Part shown: piece by piece, positions 6,102-12,464 of the stretch
Layout: each line of letters opens with the position of its first letter
Numbering within the stretch: the first letter of the stretch is position 1
Source of the DNA: Acidobacteriaceae bacterium
Lineage (GTDB): Bacteria > Acidobacteriota > Terriglobia > Terriglobales > Acidobacteriaceae
Length of the DNA: 12,464 nucleotides
Assembly (NCBI GenBank): GCA_030040175.1
Contig: JASHUF010000296.1
Coordinates: forward strand, 1-12,464
Direction: 5' to 3'
Translations under genes and position numbers: made by a program
The notes under the pieces: generated by a model
What the model saw: only the letters and a program-made list of their open reading frames with translations
Databases searched by the model: none
What the model was told of the DNA's origin: nothing

Positions 6102-7232
6102 CTAACCGCCGGCGCGCTCAAGAAACAGCTTGAGCTGGCGCAGGCAGAACCAGTCAACGGATGTCGCAGGGATCTCCCAGTACCCCGCCAACATTTCCAG
6201 CAGGAAGGCTGCGGCCAGCCGCGGCAGCAGCGCCGGGGTCATGCCCAGAGGCCCGCAATAACCGCGCCACGCGCCTTCGTTGACCATGCGCTTGTAGAAG
6301 AGCGTCTGAGGCGAAAACAGCAGGCACTGCATGTAATAGAAATGGCACAAGTCGAAGAGCGCCAGGCCATTCCACCGCGCCAGTTCCCAGTCGATCAGCG
6401 TGCACGAGCCGTCGGGCAGCTCGCGAATATTCCACGGAGCAAAGTCCCCGTGCACCAGCGCCGAATCCACAAGTGCATTGCAATCCAGGTAGCCGAGCGC
6501 CCGGTCAAGGGCGGCCGCGTGCTGGCGCGAATCGGCGCAGGCGTGCAAGCGCGCCGCCAGCCACGCACCGCGCTCGCGCAGAGCGATCTTCGCATCGTGG
6601 CGAACAAAGCCGAGCAGCATGCGGATGTACGCCGGCTTGCACCGTCTCGATCCGGGCCTTCCCGCCAGGTACTCCTGCATGGCCGCGCCAGTATCTAACT
6701 GGTAACGCAGTAAACGGGGCGCTCCGTGCTCCCCATCGAGCCGCTTCAGCGCCTCCGCCTCGACGCTGATGCTGGTGCGCGCCACGGTCGTCAGCGGCAA
6801 CTTGATCACCGCATTTCCGCGGCCCGGAATTTCCACAAAGACGATCAGTTTCCGCGTCGCAACGGTGTTGCCGACCATGATCGCCGGATGCGGCGCCGGG
6901 CCATCGAATCCGAAGCGGCCCAGGAGCTGCCTGCCCGCATCGCGCGGCAGCCGCACCTGCGTCGTTCCCGGCACCAGCGGCAGCGCTCCCAAGCGCGCGG
7001 CCAGGCGCAGGCCGTGCCAGAAAAATCGCGCCGCGGGCCCATAGGGACGCCATTCCCGGAGAATCGTGCGCAGCATCCCGCTCTGGTTAGGGAGCAGCCA
7101 TCGCGGCCCCCGGTTGCCGCGAATCACGGTGTAGGGAACTCCGGGTTCGCTACCGCTCGCGGCAAATCCGAGCGCGGAGAGAACGCCCTCGGAGTCGAGT
7201 GTGGAAGGACAGGAATCTTCGGCCGCAATCAT
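6102..7232 (-). CDS. Phosphotransferase of the aminoglycoside/choline kinase fold
   Basis: This 376-residue protein has the small-molecule kinase (APH, PF01636-like) catalytic core in its C-terminal two thirds. NAVIKLPL (140-147) has a candidate ATP-binding Lys144, with Glu158/Glu160 in the following helix. LVHGDFAPWNI (259-269) is the Brenner motif with catalytic Asp263 and Asn268. CTLIDWELARWNG (277-289) has the metal-binding Asp281. The first 110 or so residues are an extra domain (containing PYTVIRGNRGPRWLLP) that I do not recognise. There is no signal peptide. APH-fold enzymes phosphorylate antibiotics, choline, sugars or amino-acid-like substrates. Setting among polysaccharide genes argues for a glycan or glycan-precursor substrate rather than drug resistance, but the substrate is unknown. 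AAGGG lies about 12 nt before the ATG. It is divergent from the Wzc-like gene and upstream of, and possibly co-transcribed with, the FkbM-type gene. Confidence 0.8.
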   Translation of the reverse strand: MIAAEDSCPSTLDSEGVLSALGFAASGSEPGVPYTVIRGNRGPRWLLPNQSGMLRTILREWRPYGPAARFFWHGLRLAARLGALPLVPGTTQVRLPRDAGRQLLGRFGFDGPAPHPAIMVGNTVATRKLIVFVEIPGRGNAVIKLPLTTVARTSISVEAEALKRLDGEHGAPRLLRYQLDTGAAMQEYLAGRPGSRRCKPAYIRMLLGFVRHDAKIALRERGAWLAARLHACADSRQHAAALDRALGYLDCNALVDSALVHGDFAPWNIRELPDGSCTLIDWELARWNGLALFDLCHFYYMQCLLFSPQTLFYKRMVNEGAWRGYCGPLGMTPALLPRLAAAFLLEMLAGYWEIPATSVDWFCLRQLKLFLERAGG

Positions 7233-7323
7233 GGTTGCGCATCACCCTTCAGCCGGAGCGGCGCGGGCATGGCGCGGGCAGGGGAGACTTGCTGCGGCCG
7301 TTCGCAAGACGCTCGCTCAAGGC

Positions 7324-7338
7324 CTTCGTTACACGAAG
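7324..7338. promoter_or_regulatory. Inverted repeat CTTCGT-TAC-ACGAAG in a divergent promoter region
   Basis: A perfect 6-bp inverted repeat with a 3-nt spacer lies midway in the 252-nt gap between the divergent phosphotransferase and Wzc-like genes. It could be an operator or a short hairpin. No convincing -35/-10 pair for the Wzc-like gene was found in this gap. Confidence 0.25.
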
Positions 7339-7467
7339 TTAAATGCGCGTTTTCCGCATGCTGCAACGCGCTCGGGAGCAGGCAGTGGAGCACGCGCCCT
7401 ATGTTACCATTTGATCTATAGACGTTCCTGTGCCATCCGTTGCTAGACAGGCGTTGACCCCCGCCTC

Positions 7468-7472
7468 AGGAG
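7468..7472 (+). promoter_or_regulatory. Ribosome binding site of the Wzc-like gene
   Basis: AGGAG lies only 3 nt before an in-frame GTG (7476) and 12 nt before the in-frame ATG (7485). The GTG is too close for efficient initiation, so the ATG is preferred although its spacing is long. The two choices differ by three residues. Confidence 0.5.
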
Positions 7473-7484
7473 AGTGTGGTTTCA

Positions 7485-9860
7485 ATGAGTCTTGCTCCCG
7501 ATCGCCCAGGCCAGAATGCGCAAAGGGCGAAGTCGCCAACCTCTTTTTACCCAACTGCAGCGGGTGCCCCGAATTTAAGAGAAGAAGCTTCGCTGCGCGA
7601 CGTGATTCGCGTGTTGCGCAAGCGCAGAAACCTGATCCTGATGTGGGGCCTCGGGTGCCTCGCTCTTGGGTTTCTGGTTTGCATCCTGATGCGGAACTCC
7701 TACACCTCCACCGCCACTTTGCTCGTCGATAAGCAGAATTCGAGCGGCTTAGCCGAGGGCATGCTGGGGGAACTGGCATCGTCTCTGGGCGGCGAAGAGG
7801 ATCTCAAGACCGAGCTGACCACGCACTCCACGGTTCTCCAGAACGATACCACCACGCTGCGCGTGATTCACCGCCTGAACCTGGACAAGGTCTACGCCTA
7901 CAAGCCCGGGCTGTTCGGCTGGAGCCGCGCCCTCAAGGCCGAACTGGGACTGCCGCTGGAGAAAGCCACGGCCACGCGCGAGCGGCTGCTCTCCATCGTC
8001 CAGGGCAAGCTGAAGGTTCAGCCGCAGGAGGACACGCGGCTGATCACGGTGCAATTTACCGACGGCAACGCACACCGCGCCGCCGATGTGGCCAACGCCT
8101 TCGTCGAGGAGTACATCCAGGAATACCTCGAGAACCACTTCAATGCCACCGCGCGTGCATCCGACTGGCTGGGCGGCCAGCTCGATTCTCTGAAGGCCCG
8201 CGTAGCCGAATCGCAGCAGAAGCTCTCCGACTACGAGAGCAAGACCGGCCTGAGCGTTCTCATGCTGGGCCTGGGGGACAACTCCGGCGGGACGGGCACG
8301 GGCGGCGGGGCGCTCTCAAGCGGCGGTGGCGGCCACATTCCCGCGGTCGACAAACTGGCCGCGCTCAACGAGGAGTTGACCGCCGCCGAGGCCGACCGCA
8401 TCACCAAGGAAGCCATCTACGAGCTCACGCAAACGCAGAGTCCTGAAGTGGTGTCGGGCCTCGGTTCCAGTCCGCTTGCCACCATGGGTAACGGCTCCAC
8501 CGTGATCACCGAGGGCCAGGGGCTCACGGTGCTCCAGGGCCTGCGCACCCAGGAAGCCGCCATTCGCGTGCAATACGGCGATTTCGCTTCCAAATACGGC
8601 GCCAACAACCCTCATCTCGCGGAGCTCGAAGGCCAGCTTTCTGCGCTCGACAAGGCCATTGCCGAGGAGCTCAAGCGCATCAACGAGCGCGCCAAGAACG
8701 ATCTCGAGCTCGCGCGCCGCACGGAAGACGGCCTGCGCCAGGCCTACAACGACCAGCAGACGGCGGTGAACAAGCTCAATGACGATACCATCCAGCTGGA
8801 AGTGCTCGCCGGCGAGGCACTCTCCAACCGGGAGCTCTACGACGAACTCTTCACCCGCCTGCAGGAGGCCCAGATCCAGGCCGGCGTGAGCGCTACCAAT
8901 CTCGACCTGGTCGACGAAGCCCGCCCTACCGCGGTCCCCACCAGGCCCAACTGGAGGCTCTACCCTCTCATCGGTCTCGGCGCCGGCCTGTTTCTGGGCG
9001 TAGCCTTCGCCTTCATGCGCGAGAACCTCGACGAATCCATCATCACCCGGGATCAGGTGCAGAAGATCGGCCTTCTGCCGGTACTCTCCGACATTCCCCT
9101 GATCCGGGCCGAAGACCTGAAGCCCGGCAGGCCCGGTGAAGGTCCGGCGCAGGGAGTCAACGCGCTCGAGCAGAGCCTCCTGCTCACCAAGCCCAACGCG
9201 CCCGCAGCCGAAGCCTACCGCGCCTTGCGCACAGCCATTCAGCTCTCCGTCGCGGACAATCCCCTGCGCGTGCTTCTCATTACCAGCCCCCTCGGCGGCG
9301 ACGGCAAGACCACCATCTCCTATAACCTCGCGGTCGCCTTCGCGCAGCACGGGCGCAAGGTTCTGCTGCTCGACTCCGATATGCGCAAGCCCAGCGTGCA
9401 CACCCTCTTCCGCATGTCCAAAGCAGACGGGCTGAGCGAGGTGCTCACCGGCGGCACTCCCTTCGCGCGGGCCATACGGCCGCACGACTATCTCAAGAAC
9501 CTGTATCTGCTTCCTTCCGGCACCACTCCGCCGAATCCCGCCGAGCTGATCGATTCCCGCCGCTTCGATGCACTGCTCGAGGAAGCAAAAAGCCAGTTCG
9601 ATCTCGTGATCATCGACAGCCCGCCCGTTCTCATGGTCACGGATCCCGTGATCCTCTCCACCAAGACCGATGGCACCATCATCGTTCTTCGCTCGCAGAA
9701 GACCACGCGGCCCATTCTCAAGCGCACCGTGGAGGTGCTCTCGCACAGCCCGGGGCGCAAGCTCGGCTTCGTCATCAATGGCATGGACACCAAATCCGTC
9801 GAATACTACTATTCCTACGGCTATTACGGCGATAACAAGTATTACGGCGAGGAGGCATGA
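7485..9860 (+). CDS. Wzc-like polysaccharide co-polymerase with BY-kinase domain (tyrosine autokinase)
   Basis: This 791-residue inner-membrane protein controls chain length and export of a surface polysaccharide through cycles of tyrosine autophosphorylation. In order: a cytoplasmic N-terminus with LRDVIRVLRKRRN (about 37-49); TM1 (about 50-69); a Wzz-type periplasmic region (about 70-220); helical coiled-coil segments (about 224-255 and 350-470) split by a glycine-rich insertion (263-284); a proline motif ARPTAVPTRPNWRLYP; and TM2 (about 494-511). The fused kinase has Walker A SPLGGDGKTT (601-610), Walker A' VLLLDSDMRKP (626-636) and Walker B LVIIDSPP (707-714). The tail carries eight tyrosines between 774 and 787 (YYYSYGYYGDNKYY), the autophosphorylation cluster. 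The one-piece kinase fusion is the proteobacterial arrangement, not the split Gram-positive one. The stop overlaps the ribosome site region of the Wza-like gene (1 nt gap), so the pair is translationally linked. Start choice: see the ribosome site entry. Confidence 0.95.
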   Translation: MSLAPDRPGQNAQRAKSPTSFYPTAAGAPNLREEASLRDVIRVLRKRRNLILMWGLGCLALGFLVCILMRNSYTSTATLLVDKQNSSGLAEGMLGELASSLGGEEDLKTELTTHSTVLQNDTTTLRVIHRLNLDKVYAYKPGLFGWSRALKAELGLPLEKATATRERLLSIVQGKLKVQPQEDTRLITVQFTDGNAHRAADVANAFVEEYIQEYLENHFNATARASDWLGGQLDSLKARVAESQQKLSDYESKTGLSVLMLGLGDNSGGTGTGGGALSSGGGGHIPAVDKLAALNEELTAAEADRITKEAIYELTQTQSPEVVSGLGSSPLATMGNGSTVITEGQGLTVLQGLRTQEAAIRVQYGDFASKYGANNPHLAELEGQLSALDKAIAEELKRINERAKNDLELARRTEDGLRQAYNDQQTAVNKLNDDTIQLEVLAGEALSNRELYDELFTRLQEAQIQAGVSATNLDLVDEARPTAVPTRPNWRLYPLIGLGAGLFLGVAFAFMRENLDESIITRDQVQKIGLLPVLSDIPLIRAEDLKPGRPGEGPAQGVNALEQSLLLTKPNAPAAEAYRALRTAIQLSVADNPLRVLLITSPLGGDGKTTISYNLAVAFAQHGRKVLLLDSDMRKPSVHTLFRMSKADGLSEVLTGGTPFARAIRPHDYLKNLYLLPSGTTPPNPAELIDSRRFDALLEEAKSQFDLVIIDSPPVLMVTDPVILSTKTDGTIIVLRSQKTTRPILKRTVEVLSHSPGRKLGFVINGMDTKSVEYYYSYGYYGDNKYYGEEA

Positions 9861-9861
9861 G

Positions 9862-10875
9862 ATGCGACTGAAACCCGTTGCCCGCTTCGCTCTTGCCTGT
9901 GCGCTCCCGGCGCCGGCTGCGCTTTTGCATGCGCAGGCCGTCACCCCTGCATCCCAGATCGGTTCCACTGCCGGCGGCGCCGCCGCTGCCGCCGCGGGGG
10001 CAGCGCTCAAGACCGGCTCGGCCGGCCTTACCGCCGTGCCCGAGGATTTCTCCAAGCTCAAAATTCAGCCCGGCTTTCAGCTCGACGCCGAGGTCTTCGA
10101 CGAGCCCGACCTCTCCGGCCAGTTCCGCGTCGGCCCTGACGGCAACATCGTGATGCCCCTCATCGGGCCTGTGCACGTGGCCGGAGAAACCCTGGCCGAA
10201 GCAGAGCAGGCCCTGCAGGATTCCTTCAAGTCGGCGCAGATTCTCAAGCATCCGCAGGTCACTCTCGACATCACCCAGTATGCGCCCACGCTGGTGGCCG
10301 TGCTCGGCGAGGTGAACAATCCCGGCCGCCTGCAAATGCTGGCGCCGCACAGCCTGCTCGACGTGCTCTCTTTTGCCGGCGGCGAAACCCAGATGGCGGG
10401 CGGGAAAGTCGAAGTGCGCCACGAGGAGAACGGGGAAGTCACCACCAAGACCTACCCCTACGAGCGCGACAGCAACGGAGATTCGATTGCCGGCGTGATG
10501 GTGCACGACGGCGACACGGTCATCGTGCCCCGGGCCGGCATCGTTTACGTCCTCGGGCAGGTCACCCGGCCCGGCGGCTTCCTTATGCAGGAGGACGGAA
10601 AGCTCGATGCCGCGCAGGCCATCTCCATGGCCATGGGCACCACCCTCATCGCCAGCACCAGGCACATCCTCATCATCCGCCGCAAGCCCGACGGCACCTT
10701 CGTGCAATTCGAGGTCAGCTACAGCGACATCATTCACGGCAAAACCACGCCGCCCCAGTTGCAGCCGCAGGACATCGTCTACGTGCCCAACAGCAAGGTC
10801 AAGACAACTTTCGCTGACGTTCAGGGCATTCTCACCGCGGCCACAACCGCCACCATCTATCGCACCGTAGAGTAA
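9862..10875 (+). CDS. Wza-like outer-membrane polysaccharide export protein (Poly_export + 2 SLBB)
   Basis: This 337-residue periplasmic/outer-membrane export protein is the partner of the Wzc-like kinase. It has a signal peptide (about 1-25, ALLHAQA near the cleavage site), then an alanine-rich linker (about 39-48). The Poly_export domain (about 65-140) includes FQLDAEVFDEPDLSGQFRVG (72-91) and GNIVMPLIGPVHVAG. SLBB domain 1 (about 143-225) contains VAVLGEVNNPGRLQM, SLBB domain 2 (about 227-310) contains VYVLGQVTRPGGF and the end motif LQPQDIVYVPNS, and a short C-terminal helix (about 315-332) may form the outer-membrane barrel. The start ATG has AGGAGG (9850-9855) 6 nt upstream, inside the end of the kinase gene. 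The frame is open further upstream, but only as an overlap. No canonical lipobox is seen (ALAC at 10-13 is a poor match), whereas classical Wza is a lipoprotein. No clear terminator follows. Confidence 0.93.
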   Translation: MRLKPVARFALACALPAPAALLHAQAVTPASQIGSTAGGAAAAAAGAALKTGSAGLTAVPEDFSKLKIQPGFQLDAEVFDEPDLSGQFRVGPDGNIVMPLIGPVHVAGETLAEAEQALQDSFKSAQILKHPQVTLDITQYAPTLVAVLGEVNNPGRLQMLAPHSLLDVLSFAGGETQMAGGKVEVRHEENGEVTTKTYPYERDSNGDSIAGVMVHDGDTVIVPRAGIVYVLGQVTRPGGFLMQEDGKLDAAQAISMAMGTTLIASTRHILIIRRKPDGTFVQFEVSYSDIIHGKTTPPQLQPQDIVYVPNSKVKTTFADVQGILTAATTATIYRTVE

Positions 10876-10956
10876 GCGGATTTCGGAGCAGCCGCGCCTT
10901 GTGCATTGCGCGCAGTTGCGCCATCACCGGGGTAGCGGCCAACCTGCACTCTCCCC

Positions 10957-10972
10957 TGTGATCGCAGTCACA
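10957..10972. promoter_or_regulatory. CRP/FNR-superfamily-like operator TGTGA-N6-TCACA
   Basis: TGTGATCGCAGTCACA is a perfect match to the TGTGA-N6-TCACA core recognised by CRP-type regulators; the flanking bases are not symmetric. It lies 82 nt after the Wza-like stop and 556 nt before the next plus-strand gene. A TATGAAT (11019-11025) could be a -10 placing this site near -66, but there is no good -35. No adjacent gene is clearly its target. Confidence 0.45.
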
Positions 10973-11037
10973 TCCTTCCCGTGAGCGCAGAGGCACACTG
11001 GTTGCCGTAGAGGGTCCCTATGAATACGGCTGTGCTT

Positions 11038-11061
11038 CTCGATTAATTGACCGCAATCGAG
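11038..11061. repeat. 7-bp inverted repeat CTCGATT-N10-AATCGAG
   Basis: Perfect arms at 11038-11044 and 11055-11061 enclose a 10-nt loop. The structure is AT-containing and has no T-tract on either side, so it is not an obvious terminator for the export gene. It may be an operator or a chance hairpin. Confidence 0.3.
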
Positions 11062-11451
11062 TTGCCTATCGGAGTTGCAACCGACAAGGTCCTGCGTAAG
11101 ATGGTGTTCGATGCGCGGGACTGCTCCTGTCCATGCAGAAAACCAGGGTGGAAGATCTCCGCAGGGAATCCCGCCGGCCGCTCGTGCATCGGTCCTCTGC
11201 ATCGCGATACGCGGTTTGAAGCCATTTCGGCACTCTGCTCGTACTTGCCCGGGACACAGTTCGATCGCGCCCCGCTCGGTCAACGCCAGCAACCGTTCCC
11301 GCTCGCAATTCCAAAGCGGAACCGCGCTTCCGAAATGCCGGGGCCGCGCCACGGATTCAGATCGCCAACCCGCACGATCATCAACCCGCACGGCCCCCGG
11401 AACGCCCAGCTCGACTCACTCGAGCGCGGAATGGGTCGCGCATCGGGGCAA

Positions 11452-11478
11452 GTTCCTTCGCCTTTGACGCGAAGGAAC
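11452..11478. repeat. Perfect 10-bp hairpin GTTCCTTCGC / GCGAAGGAAC
   Basis: The arms at 11452-11461 and 11469-11478 are exact reverse complements around a 7-nt loop (CTTTGAC). The stem starts 77 nt and ends 50 nt before the ATG of the 68-residue gene, so it would fold in that gene's leader. No T-run follows on plus or minus, which argues against an intrinsic terminator. Confidence 0.5.
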
Positions 11479-11528
11479 CGGGGGCACGCTCGCTGGAGCC
11501 GAATACCCTCTGGGAAGAGGATGGGACC

Positions 11529-11735
11529 ATGCAGGATCTCACGGACAGGACGATCGCTCTTTTGAGAAAAGCCTCCGAGTTTGCCGCTGCCGCGTACGAC
11601 CATGACCTGACTGAAGTCAAAATCGACGGCGGAACGGTGAACGCCATTAACCTGGAGCTCGAGCTGCGCACGCTCGCCGGGCAGCTCGAATACGCGGCCC
11701 GGCTGCGCCGCGCGCACAATCCGGCCCGCGCCTGA
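11529..11735 (+). CDS. Small hypothetical protein, 68 residues
   Basis: I do not recognise this family. The product is predicted to be mainly helical: an N-terminal helix DRTIALLRKASEFAAAAY (6-23), a short strand-like segment LTEVKIDGGTVNAIN (27-41) and a longer amphipathic helix LELELRTLAGQLEYAARLRR (42-61). It is soluble, with no signal peptide or membrane segment, and acidic in the middle with a basic tail. Support for it being real: AAGAGG (11515-11520) lies 8 nt before the ATG, and the protein has a balanced composition unlike the Arg/Pro/Ser-rich chance frames nearby. It has a strong hairpin in its leader and converges on the phosphoketolase gene with 42 nt between stops. It could be a conserved small acidobacterial protein, which only a homology search could show. 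Confidence 0.55.
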   Translation: MQDLTDRTIALLRKASEFAAAAYDHDLTEVKIDGGTVNAINLELELRTLAGQLEYAARLRRAHNPARA

Positions 11736-11777
11736 AAAACCCGCGCCCGCCGCCTCCTGCGCTCCCCGAACCTTCCC

Positions 11778-12464
11778 TCAGCCCGCCTTCCATCTCCAGT
11801 TGCGCACTTCGGGAAGATCCATGCCGTATTTGCGGATGTATTGCTTGTGCTCGACCAGCTTGTCTTTGAGCTCCTGTTTCAGGTAGGCGCCTTTGTCCGC
11901 AATCTGCGGAATGCGGTCGATGGTGTCCATGGCCAGGTGGAAGCGGTCGAGATCGTTCATCACCGTCATGTCGAAGGGCGTGGTGATGGTGCCCTCTTCC
12001 TTGTAGCCGCGCACGTGAATGTTGTTGTGGTTGGTGCGTCGGTAGGTGAGCCGATGGATGAGCCAGGGATATCCGTGAAAGGCGAAGATCACCGGCCTGT
12101 CCTGGGTGAAAAGGGTGTCGAAATCCGTGTCGCTGAGCCCGTGCGGGTGCTCCGTTTGCGGCTGCAGCTTCATCAAGTCGACGACATTGACCACCCGCAG
12201 CTTGAGCTCGGGCAGATGCTGGCGCAGAATCGAGACCGCGGCCAGCGTCTCCAGCGTGGGCACGTCGCCGCAGCACGCCATCACCGCATCGGGCGAGACG
12301 CCGCGATCGTTGCTCGCCCATTGCCAGATGCCGATGCCCTCCGTGCAGTGCTTCACCGCCGCATCCATCGCGAGCCACTGCGGCGCGGGATGCTTGCCGG
12401 CCACCACCACGTTTACGTAGTGCCGGCTGCGCAGGCAATGATCCATCGCGGAGAGCAGGCAGTT
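11778..12464 (-). CDS. xfp: Phosphoketolase, C-terminal 228 residues (5' part outside the window)
   Basis: The frame is open to the window edge, so the true start lies beyond it. The visible part is the C-terminal domain of a xylulose-5-phosphate/fructose-6-phosphate phosphoketolase. This thiamine-diphosphate enzyme splits the sugar phosphate with inorganic phosphate to give acetyl phosphate plus glyceraldehyde-3-phosphate or erythrose-4-phosphate. Family hallmarks are [17 protein letters not shown] near the edge, [86 protein letters not shown] and the terminal VRNWRWKAG. No frameshift or gap is seen. A full enzyme is about 790 residues, so roughly 70 percent is missing. It converges with the 68-residue gene. 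Confidence 0.95.
   Translation of the reverse strand, partial: NCLLSAMDHCLRSRHYVNVVVAGKHPAPQWLAMDAAVKHCTEGIGIWQWASNDRGVSPDAVMACCGDVPTLETLAAVSILRQHLPELKLRVVNVVDLMKLQPQTEHPHGLSDTDFDTLFTQDRPVIFAFHGYPWLIHRLTYRRTNHNNIHVRGYKEEGTITTPFDMTVMNDLDRFHLAMDTIDRIPQIADKGAYLKQELKDKLVEHKQYIRKYGMDLPEVRNWRWKAG

Larger units (their letters stand above)
10876..11528. other. 653-base region without a convincing gene
   Basis: Long open frames exist on both strands (plus 11047-11565 and minus 10924-11391, 11280-11717), but they overlap one another, lack recognisable domains and good ribosome sites, and have compositions typical of high-GC chance frames. What is visible is a perfect CRP-type half-site pair (10957-10972), an inverted repeat at 11038-11061 and a 10-bp hairpin at 11452-11478. 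A non-coding RNA or a decayed gene are both possible. I cannot identify either. Confidence 0.5.

Noticed and set aside
6102..7232. Antibiotic resistance (aminoglycoside phosphotransferase) gene
   Set aside because: Only the generic kinase-fold motifs are shared. The size, the extra N-terminal domain and the glycan-locus context do not support a resistance call.
9670..9861. Starting the Wza-like protein at 9670
   Set aside because: This would overlap the conserved kinase end by 190 nt and add a low-complexity Arg/Ser/Pro peptide before a good signal peptide. The ATG at 9862 has a strong AGGAGG at 6 nt.
8316..10061. Long minus-strand frame of 581 codons opposite the Wzc-like gene
   Set aside because: It is an antisense shadow of a high-GC coding gene with clear domains on plus. 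Its product has no recognisable domain.
10924..11565. Open frames on both strands in the region after the Wza-like gene
   Set aside because: They overlap each other, are Arg/Pro/Cys-rich, lack ribosome sites and carry no recognisable domain. They are listed as a gene-free region instead.
1..12464. CRISPR array, tRNA/rRNA genes, IS elements, prophage or toxin-antitoxin module
   Set aside because: No regularly spaced direct repeats, no recognisable tRNA or rRNA segments and no transposase, integrase or toxin-antitoxin-like proteins were seen on either strand.

Overview
The window is high-GC bacterial chromosomal DNA. The gene types, the SerA/EF-P/DUF1572/WecG/phosphoketolase protein style and a CAGGGGCTGAAGCCC / GGCTAAAGCC hairpin repeat point to an Acidobacteriota soil bacterium (Terriglobia/Acidobacteriaceae-like). 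That assignment is inference; no rRNA or tRNA gene is present to anchor it.

Layout. 1-1650 is housekeeping: the 3' end of a plus-strand gene (probably the ACT domain of D-3-phosphoglycerate dehydrogenase), a bidirectional terminator, then minus-strand efp (elongation factor P) and a minus-strand DinB/DUF1572 protein separated by a hairpin repeat. 1722-10875 is a surface-polysaccharide (EPS/capsule) locus of seven genes in alternating orientation: GT4 glycosyltransferase (-), WecG/TagA/CpsF glycosyltransferase (+), GT2 glycosyltransferase (+), FkbM-type methyltransferase (-), APH/choline-kinase-fold phosphotransferase (-), Wzc-like co-polymerase/tyrosine autokinase (+) and Wza-like outer-membrane export protein (+). 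10876-11528 has no convincing gene but holds a perfect TGTGA-N6-TCACA site and two inverted repeats. It is followed by a 68-residue hypothetical gene (+) and, convergent to it, the 3' part of a phosphoketolase gene (-) that runs off the window.

How the genes may work together. The two cytoplasmic or membrane-associated transferases (WecG, GT2) and the GT4 enzyme would extend a lipid-linked sugar chain. The FkbM protein and the kinase-fold protein could add O-methyl and phosphate-type decorations. Wzc and Wza would control chain length and export it. No initiating phosphoglycosyltransferase, Wzx flippase or Wzy polymerase lies in the window, so the locus is incomplete here. I see no clearly new system. 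The less ordinary points are an EF-P with Asn where modified Lys or Arg is usual, the uncharacterised kinase-fold protein in the export locus, and an orphan CRP-like operator in a 650-base gene-free stretch.
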